7,542 bases of DNA. It comes from Acidimicrobiaceae bacterium. Lineage in GTDB: Bacteria; Actinomycetota; Acidimicrobiia; Acidimicrobiales; Microtrichaceae. The stretch covers positions 481-8,022 of the forward strand of contig DORQ01000175.1 of NCBI GenBank assembly GCA_003514205.1, given 5' to 3'. Below the pieces are notes generated by a model that was not told the DNA's origin, did no database searches, and saw only the letters and a program-made list of their open reading frames with translations. This document shows positions 1 through 4,719 of the stretch, piece by piece (position 1 is the first letter of the stretch; every line of letters begins with the position of its first letter). Made by a program: the position numbers and the translations under genes.

Positions 1-81
1 GGAGTCTCCGAGTGTCCGCACGCTGCCAAACGCGGCGAGTCCAGCGAGGAGCCCGCCCAGCAGGAAGAACAGTTGCGTCAC
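1..81 (-). CDS. N-terminal fragment of a probable membrane or secreted protein (partial, runs off the left edge)
   Basis: A minus-strand reading frame opens with GTG at 81-79 and stays open for 27 codons to the edge of the window. Residues 3-18 (QLFFLLGGLLAGLAAF) form a strongly hydrophobic, glycine/alanine/leucine-rich stretch typical of a first transmembrane helix or an uncleaved signal, followed by a short segment ending VRTLGDS. An AGGG lies 5 bases upstream of the GTG and could act as a ribosome binding site. A TAGGGT hexamer overlaps it, 4 bases from the start. The gene lies 49 bases downstream of the deacetylase stop on the same strand, so the two could be co-transcribed. The family cannot be recognised from 27 residues. 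The start is uncertain, and the open frame could be chance, although hydrophobicity, position and strand all agree. Confidence 0.45.
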   Translation of the reverse strand, partial: MTQLFFLLGGLLAGLAAFGSVRTLGDS

Positions 82-130
82 GTCAACCCTACGATCGGAG
101 GTACCTCGTTGGATGCAGCGGGGCCAACCA

Positions 131-850
131 TTACAGCATGTCGAGCGCGCCTTCCCCGAGGCCGCCCTCCGCGCTCCAGAGATGTTCCACCTGACGTTGC
201 TCCACGTCTGCCGCTGCAGTGCCAGTGAAGAACTGATCAAACTGGCTTGGATACCAGATCTTGCCGTGCTTGAGCTCGGTGATTGGCGGGCTCGCCCCCC
301 GCCTGTTGAGTTTCGCTCCGAGGTGCTGCGCAATCGCGGCGATTTCCTCGGAGGTGCACCACGACGCGTAGGGCCGATCTTCGTAGAATGCGATCGGGAC
401 ACGATCCGCTAACGAGGTGGCCGCTGCGGCAGTGAGCGAATGGTCAATATGGAAGCCGAGTCCCATGGGCGAGATAGTGAGGTCGAAGTCTCTGGACCAG
501 TTCTCGATCCTGCGTGCCAGAGCGGGAAGCTCCGGGCTGGTGGAGGGCTCGAATGCCTGGTTCAGGTAGGACTCAACATTGAGTTCACCAGTTCGAAGGA
601 TCGCTTCCTCAAATGGCGCCAGCTTGAGGCGGTACCGAAAGTTCAGCGCCGTGCGGAGTTCTTCGGCGCACCGCAGCGCAGAGACCAGTGGCCAACGCCC
701 GCGTGTTGGATGAACCCATTGAGTCCAGTTGGTCTTTGCAAACAGGACGCCGACGGTCACACTATGGCGGCTCAACACTCCATTCAGCATGCTTTGGCCC
801 AGGCTGAGCGGCGCATCGTCGTAGTGAGGAGAAAGCAGCAGAATCTTCAT
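131..850 (-). CDS. PIG-L (LmbE-like) family zinc-dependent deacetylase
   Basis: This 239-residue protein belongs to the PIG-L/LmbE fold, whose members remove acyl (usually acetyl) groups from amino sugars and similar compounds using one zinc ion. The N-terminal strand MKILLLSPHYDDAPLSLG carries the family's first motif. By comparison with MshB (AHPDDE), H9 and D12 should bind zinc and D11 should be the catalytic base; the usual following Glu is Ala13, as in the SPHxDDAxLS subgroup. The second motif is H134-I-D-H137, with H137 the likely third zinc ligand. FYEDRPYA (residues 155-162) matches a YEDxPYA block common in this subgroup. The frame continues upstream to 1003, but ATG 850 is chosen because the conserved strand begins there and the upstream part would run into the divergent lyase gene. 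No signal peptide is seen, so it is probably cytoplasmic. The substrate is unknown; a sugar or lipid-linked sugar is the family expectation. No strong ribosome binding site is visible. Confidence 0.88.
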   Translation of the reverse strand: MKILLLSPHYDDAPLSLGQSMLNGVLSRHSVTVGVLFAKTNWTQWVHPTRGRWPLVSALRCAEELRTALNFRYRLKLAPFEEAILRTGELNVESYLNQAFEPSTSPELPALARRIENWSRDFDLTISPMGLGFHIDHSLTAAAATSLADRVPIAFYEDRPYASWCTSEEIAAIAQHLGAKLNRRGASPPITELKHGKIWYPSQFDQFFTGTAAADVEQRQVEHLWSAEGGLGEGALDML

Positions 851-966
851 CAGTCTCAAGTGCAAAAGCGGCCCAGACGCCAAATAGCAACCTAGCGTGA
901 ATACTTTGCGGTTGCTCTGGCGGAGCCTCTCGGGCGGACGATGGAGATATTGCGTATCCTTCGGCA
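851..966. promoter_or_regulatory. Divergent intergenic region between the deacetylase and the lyase
   Basis: This 116-base gap separates two genes transcribed away from each other, so it should hold promoters for both. On the plus strand there is a convincing -10 hexamer next to the lyase start (listed separately). For the minus-strand gene only weak candidates are visible, such as a TAGGTT on that strand about 40 bases from ATG 850. A short inverted repeat, GCTC (914-917) and GAGC (923-926), could form a small hairpin but is too short to call an operator. Confidence 0.55.
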
Positions 967-967
967 A
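955..967 (+). promoter_or_regulatory. Putative leaderless promoter -10 element for the lyase gene
   Basis: TATCCT at 955-960 fits the TANNNT -10 consensus used by actinobacterial housekeeping sigma factors. It is followed by exactly six bases (TCGGCA) and then the A of the ATG at 967. Transcription starting about 7 bases after the hexamer would begin at that A, giving a leaderless mRNA. This agrees with the lack of a usable Shine-Dalgarno: the nearest GGAG, at 943-946, is 20 bases away. No good -35 box is visible. The match is exact in spacing but short, so chance is possible. Confidence 0.5.
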
Positions 968-2199
968 TGACTGATCACGTGTTTCCTGAGTCCGGCGTTG
1001 CAAGCGTAGACATCCTGGCCGAGATAGCCGCCATGAGACCTGGCGATGTGGATTGGCGTAGCGGCAAGGCGTTCAGCCTGGTGTACGACGTCGATGATGC
1101 AGAGCATGAAGCGCTGCTCGAAAAAGTTGCAGTCGAGTTCATCCATGAAAACGCGTTGAACCCCTTTCGGTACGAGACCCTGCTGAGGATGGAGACAGAA
1201 GTCATTTCCATGGCCACAGCGTTAGTTGGCGCGGGATGCGGCTCAATGTCCTCGGGTGGGACCGAGTCGATCTTTCTGGCGGTCATGACAGCGCGTGAAT
1301 GGGCCCGGGCTCGCGGAATTGCCGAACCAAAGGTCGTGACCACAAACACTGCTCATCCCGCGTTCGCTAAGGCGTGCAAATACCTCGATGTGGAGTTGGT
1401 ATCGCTGCCCCATGGCGAGGACGGTCGTGCCGTGCCGCAGCGCTATGAAGAGGCAATCGACGAACGAACTGCGCTCCTCGTGGTGTCAAGCCCGTGTTAC
1501 CCCTTTGGAGTGATCGATCCAGTCGAGGAAGTTGCGGCGATTGCACATGAGCGTGATCTTCTGTGCCACGTCGATGCTTGTCTTGGCGGCTGGATCCTTC
1601 CGTGGTGGGAACGACTGGGCGAACCAGTACCCCCATGGGACTTCCGGGTGCAAGGCGTGACCTCAATGTCGGCCGATATTCACAAGTATGGCTACACGTT
1701 CAAGGGTGCCTCGGTGGTGCTGTACCGGGATCGTGAGCTTCTGCAACATCAGATCTTCATGTTCGACGCATGGCCCGGTGGGCTCTACGCGAGCTCCACC
1801 GCGGCGGGCACCCGGTCCGGAGCTCCAATCGCTGGAGCCTGGACAGCTATTCGCCATCTCGGGGCAGACGGCTACATGCGGCTGACCGCGCGAGTGCTCG
1901 ATGCCACTCGTCGGTTCATTGCGGGGATCAATGCGATTGACGGCCTGCATACGGTTCATGAGCCACAGATGTCAGTCATCGCGTTCGGTTCTGACGTCTA
2001 TGACATGGATGCCATCTGTGATGTCATGGACGATCGGGGGTGGAACCTCGACCGCCAAAATGGGGGACTGCATCTCATGGTCTCGCCAGGTCATGACCGA
2101 ATCGCTGACGCGTTCATCGCGGATCTTGCACTCGCCGTTGAGACTCACGGCGAGGCGCGCGGCGGCGAGCACGTCTACGGCGGAGTTGTCCCATCCTGA
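967..2199 (+). CDS. PLP-dependent sphingosine-1-phosphate lyase-type carbon-carbon lyase/decarboxylase
   Basis: This 410-residue fold-type-I PLP enzyme of the group II decarboxylase superfamily resembles sphingosine-1-phosphate lyase (SPL), which cleaves phosphorylated long-chain bases into a fatty aldehyde and phosphoethanolamine. Blocks in order: ALNPFRYETLLRMETEV (63-79, in the place of the SPL NxLHPDxFPGLRKxE block), SSGGTESIFLA (95-105, phosphate cradle), NTAHPAF (127-133, with H130 stacking on the cofactor), HVDACLGGW (201-209, with D203 pairing with the pyridine nitrogen), and SADIHKYGYTFKGASVVLY (235-253, with K240 the Schiff-base lysine). The last two are nearly identical to human SGPL1 (HVDACLGGF, SADTHKYGYAPKGSS). 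DAWPGGLYASSTAAGTRSG (267-285) and GWNLDRQ (358-364) also match SPL. It lacks the membrane anchor of the eukaryotic enzyme, so it should be soluble. The ATG is favoured by the adjacent -10 box. It is followed after 26 bases by the MobA-like gene. The true substrate could be another phosphorylated amino alcohol or an amino acid. Confidence 0.88.
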   Translation: MTDHVFPESGVASVDILAEIAAMRPGDVDWRSGKAFSLVYDVDDAEHEALLEKVAVEFIHENALNPFRYETLLRMETEVISMATALVGAGCGSMSSGGTESIFLAVMTAREWARARGIAEPKVVTTNTAHPAFAKACKYLDVELVSLPHGEDGRAVPQRYEEAIDERTALLVVSSPCYPFGVIDPVEEVAAIAHERDLLCHVDACLGGWILPWWERLGEPVPPWDFRVQGVTSMSADIHKYGYTFKGASVVLYRDRELLQHQIFMFDAWPGGLYASSTAAGTRSGAPIAGAWTAIRHLGADGYMRLTARVLDATRRFIAGINAIDGLHTVHEPQMSVIAFGSDVYDMDAICDVMDDRGWNLDRQNGGLHLMVSPGHDRIADAFIADLALAVETHGEARGGEHVYGGVVPS

Positions 2200-2225
2200 G
2201 TCCTGTCATTCGAACCATCGGCGGG

Positions 2226-2855
2226 GTGGGTGCAGCTGTGCTTGTTGGCGGCTCAAGCACGAGGATGGGCTCTGACAAGGCGCAGCTTCAGGTCGATGGC
2301 GAGACGCTGGTCGATCGGGTACTTCATCAGATGTCCCTCGCTGGTCTTCAGCGGCTAGTGGTAGTCGGAGGCTCTGCGCCGGCGACTTCGCGACGCGGAG
2401 TTTCCTGGATTCCTGACTCCCATCCTGGAGCAGGGCCAGTCTGCGCGTGCTGGGACGCGCTGATGTGGGGGCGCCAGCACGGAGTGCACTCCATGGTGGT
2501 GCTTGCTTGTGATTTGCCGGCACTTCGGGCTGATGATGTGGTGCAGCTGTGTGGCGGGGATCTGTCTGAACTTCGAGTCGCGAGTGTTCACGGCAGACTG
2601 GCCTGGCCGAATGGGCGCTGGCCGGTGAGTTCCCTGGAACTCCTGCCTGATGCTCAGTCTCTCGTCGGGTGTTCTTTTACGGAGATTTTGCGGCGCCTGC
2701 CCCAGGTTGTCGCGGTGGAATGTCCGAGCATGATCGACGCCGACTCACCACAAGCACTGGAGGAGATCCTGGCTGGCAGATCAGGTGCTCCGGAGCGACC
2801 AGTGTCTGAGAATCTCACACGCACTGAGAATGCTCTCGGTGCTCCCAGCGACTGA
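2226..2855 (+). CDS. mobA: MobA-like molybdenum cofactor nucleotidyltransferase
   Basis: This 209-residue single-domain NTP-transferase resembles MobA, which attaches GMP from GTP to molybdopterin in the cytoplasm. The N-terminal nucleotide-binding signature is intact: LVGGSSTRMGSDKAQL (residues 6-21), with R13, G15, D17 and K18 matching the LAGGxSxRMGxDKA consensus. D64 in IPDSHPGAGPV aligns with the family's D...GPLAG loop. CDLP (95-98) is the metal-binding CDxP motif. DADSP (171-175) takes the place of the NxNTPE or DxDTPE motif. The start is GTG 2226, which puts five residues before the LVGG motif; no good ribosome binding site is seen. ATT 2208 and CTG 2196 are the only other upstream in-frame options, so translational coupling with the lyase (26 bases upstream) is plausible. 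The last 24 residues (186-209), beyond the family's usual end, are read through DNA that also encodes the end of the convergent aminotransferase. No other cofactor gene is nearby, so a related CMP-transferring (MocA-like) or other small-molecule role cannot be excluded. Confidence 0.78.
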   Translation: MGAAVLVGGSSTRMGSDKAQLQVDGETLVDRVLHQMSLAGLQRLVVVGGSAPATSRRGVSWIPDSHPGAGPVCACWDALMWGRQHGVHSMVVLACDLPALRADDVVQLCGGDLSELRVASVHGRLAWPNGRWPVSSLELLPDAQSLVGCSFTEILRRLPQVVAVECPSMIDADSPQALEEILAGRSGAPERPVSENLTRTENALGAPSD

Positions 2856-3944
2856 GAACCGCATCCAGTGCGAACCATCTGCTTGGTCGAAATCTGTTCC
2901 GGGAGCAGCTGCAAGACCGAACTCGTGGAGCCAAGTTGTCGCGAGGTCGTTACTGGCACATCCTGAAGGGTCGATGTTGGCGTACACATAGAAGGCGCCG
3001 TCGTGGGGAGCGAGCGTTGTGAAACCCACCTCGCGAAGCGCGGTGCTGAGGAGCTGACGGTTGACGTCATAGCGCCGAACGTGTTCCTCGCACTCGGAGA
3101 TCGCCGTTGGCGTCAGTGCCCCAATGGCAGCGTGTTGGGCAATGGTGTTGGGAGCGAGAAAGAGATTGGCAGCAAGGTGGGTGATCTGCTCGGCCACATC
3201 GGGGCGGGAAACAGTCCACCCGACTCGCCACCCCGTCATCGAGAAGTACTTGGAGAAACTCCCGATGACGATTGCTTCTTCGGTGAACTCGCGAACTGAA
3301 CGGCACGACTTGGCTGAGGTGATTCCGTGGTAGATCTCATCAGAGATCAACCACACGTCATTGTGGTGACACCACTGCACGATCGCCGTGAGCGATGCGG
3401 CATCCATGATCGTGCCGGTTGGGTTGGAGGGACTGGCAATGACAAGGCCTGCTAGGCCACCCACAGCTTCGAGCGCGTCGGGAGTGCACCGAAAATGAGC
3501 CTCCACGCCGCAGGGGATTCGCACCGGAATGCAACCAATTGAGCTGAGCATCTGCTCATAGCACGGGTAGCCAGGCTCGCAAACTCCCACCCGATCGCCC
3601 ACCTCGAACACGGCAAGGAAGCTCAGCAGGCATGCAGCGCTTGCTCCGGCGGTGACCACGACCTCCGATGCTGTGACTCCTTGGTCGTAGCGTGAGCGAT
3701 AGAGGTCAGCGATCCCTTGGCGAAGTGATGGGAGCCCATCGGAATCGGTGTATCCCAAGGCATCCCCCGAGTCCAATGCACGTTGGGCTGCGAGCAGCGC
3801 AGGTGAGGGAGCAGACGTGCTGGGTTGGCCAACCTCGCACCGTATGACCGAGGTCCCCTGGGCGAGGAGGGCGTTCGATTGTGCCACGATCTCCATGACT
3901 TGAAATGGTGCAACCCTGCCCCGCTGGGAGAGCTTAAGCGTCAC
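2781..3944 (-). CDS. Fold-type-I PLP-dependent aminotransferase (class I/II)
   Basis: A complete 387-residue aminotransferase of the aspartate aminotransferase superfamily, which moves an amino group between an amino acid and a 2-oxo acid in the cytoplasm. It begins SQRGRVAPFQVMEI, the N-terminal block of the subgroup Ib-like family. CEVGQPST (36-43) holds the substrate-binding glycine region, GYTDSDGLPSLRQGIA (64-79) is the YxxxxGxxxLRxAIA block, and SPSNPTG (171-177) has N174 contacting the cofactor. SDEIYHGI (201-208) has D202 and Y205, SFSKYFSMTGWRVGW (229-243) has the Schiff-base K232 and phosphate-binding R240, and MRFS (361-364) has R362, the expected carboxylate-binding arginine. The start is GTG 3944, with a GGAG 11 bases upstream overlapping the end of thrH; the gap to thrH is 6 bases, so the two are almost certainly one transcript. 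Substrate specificity cannot be read from sequence. The protein has 12 cysteines, which is high for the family. Its 3' end overlaps the MobA-like gene by 75 bp. Confidence 0.92.
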   Translation of the reverse strand: MTLKLSQRGRVAPFQVMEIVAQSNALLAQGTSVIRCEVGQPSTSAPSPALLAAQRALDSGDALGYTDSDGLPSLRQGIADLYRSRYDQGVTASEVVVTAGASAACLLSFLAVFEVGDRVGVCEPGYPCYEQMLSSIGCIPVRIPCGVEAHFRCTPDALEAVGGLAGLVIASPSNPTGTIMDAASLTAIVQWCHHNDVWLISDEIYHGITSAKSCRSVREFTEEAIVIGSFSKYFSMTGWRVGWTVSRPDVAEQITHLAANLFLAPNTIAQHAAIGALTPTAISECEEHVRRYDVNRQLLSTALREVGFTTLAPHDGAFYVYANIDPSGCASNDLATTWLHEFGLAAAPGTDFDQADGSHWMRFSVAGSTESILSACEILRHWSLRST

Positions 3945-3950
3945 TGCCGA

Positions 3951-4616
3951 TCAGACTCCAGCGTGTCCAAGACAGCCGCGGAGACAGGACAATAGTTGCC
4001 CATACTCCTGAAGTGCCTCGAACTGCGGAAACTCCGCGATGATGTTCGGTGGAGCGTGGAACAGGAAACCCTGGTCCGCAGCAGCGAGCATCGAGGTGTC
4101 GTTGTAGGAGTCTCCAGCTGCGATCACGCGAAAATTGAGCGACTGCAGCGCCCGAACAGCATGCGCCTTCTGGTCCTGTTGACGAAGCTCATATCCGGTG
4201 ATCCGGTCGTCAGTGGTCAAGAGTTGGTGGCACCAAATGGCCGGCCAGCCGAGCTGAGCCATCAACGGTCGAGCGAATTGCTCAAAGGTGTCGGACAAGA
4301 TGATGACTTGGGTGATCGACCTCAACTCGTCGAGAAACTCCAGCGCACCATCGAGCGGCTCGAGTGAGGCGATGACCTCCTCGATCAACGACATCGTCAA
4401 TCCGTGTTCGCTGAGGAGTTCGATTCGACCAGCCATCAGGACGTCATAATTCGGCTCCTCGCGCGTTGTTCGACGAAGCGCCTCCACCCCGGTTCGTTCC
4501 GCGACCGCGATCCAGATCTCGGGCACCAAGACGCCTTCGAGGTCAAGAACTACAACAGATTGGGCGGGAGCCGACCGGCGAGGCGGAGGTTGAACAGGCT
4601 GGATCGAAGGGGTCAC
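3951..4616 (-). CDS. thrH: ThrH: HAD-family phosphoserine phosphatase/homoserine phosphotransferase
   Basis: This 221-residue protein closely matches ThrH of Pseudomonas, a HAD-superfamily enzyme that dephosphorylates phosphoserine and can transfer the phosphate to homoserine, linking serine and threonine synthesis. HAD motif I is DLEGVLVPEIW (25-35): D25 is the nucleophile, and E27 replaces the usual second Asp, as in known ThrH. TTREEPNYDVLM (50-61) and GLTMSLIEEVIASLEPLDGA (72-91) match ThrH blocks. Motif II is ILSDT (S108), motif III is K150 in LRQQDQK, and motif IV is AAGDSYNDT (D169, D173). FHAPPNIIAEFPQF (186-199) is a strong ThrH signature. Family members are about 205 residues; the difference here is a proline-rich N-terminal extension of about 18 residues. 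The GTG at 4616 directly follows an in-frame TGA (4619-4617), so translation cannot start further upstream in this frame, and no other ATG, GTG or TTG lies before motif I. The gene heads an operon with the aminotransferase. Confidence 0.93.
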   Translation of the reverse strand: MTPSIQPVQPPPRRSAPAQSVVVLDLEGVLVPEIWIAVAERTGVEALRRTTREEPNYDVLMAGRIELLSEHGLTMSLIEEVIASLEPLDGALEFLDELRSITQVIILSDTFEQFARPLMAQLGWPAIWCHQLLTTDDRITGYELRQQDQKAHAVRALQSLNFRVIAAGDSYNDTSMLAAADQGFLFHAPPNIIAEFPQFEALQEYGQLLSCLRGCLGHAGV

Positions 4617-4719
4617 TCAACCAGTCAAGCAGAGTGGCAACTCTCGGGGGAAACGAGCCGGCAAGTCAGCTAAACAAGGATTTCTACAGACCTGGTGCTC
4701 ATGCGTCGAATACTGCAAG
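4617..4719. promoter_or_regulatory. Divergent intergenic region between thrH and the GGDEF-EAL gene
   Basis: These 103 bases separate two divergent genes and should hold both promoters. No TANNNT hexamer with good spacing is visible next to either GTG start, and no clear Shine-Dalgarno precedes thrH. AATACT (4709-4714), 5 bases before GTG 4720, is a poor -10 candidate. The assignment rests on gene orientation, not on a recognised motif. Confidence 0.45.

Noticed and set aside
440..895. A 151-codon plus-strand open frame
   Set aside because: It lies antisense to the PIG-L deacetylase, which has clear catalytic motifs. The translated product has no recognisable motif or hydrophobic pattern.
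851..1003. Upstream extension of the deacetylase by 51 codons to an ATG at 1003
   Set aside because: The extension would overlap the first codons of the divergent lyase and adds no conserved sequence. The conserved first strand starts exactly at ATG 850.
975..1349. A 124-codon minus-strand frame inside the lyase
   Set aside because: It is an antisense shadow of the well-supported PLP enzyme, with low-complexity serine/alanine-rich translation.
1901..2275. A 124-codon plus-strand frame crossing the end of the lyase and the start of the MobA-like gene
   Set aside because: It is out of frame with both genes and its translation has no family motif. Both real genes have intact signatures in other frames.
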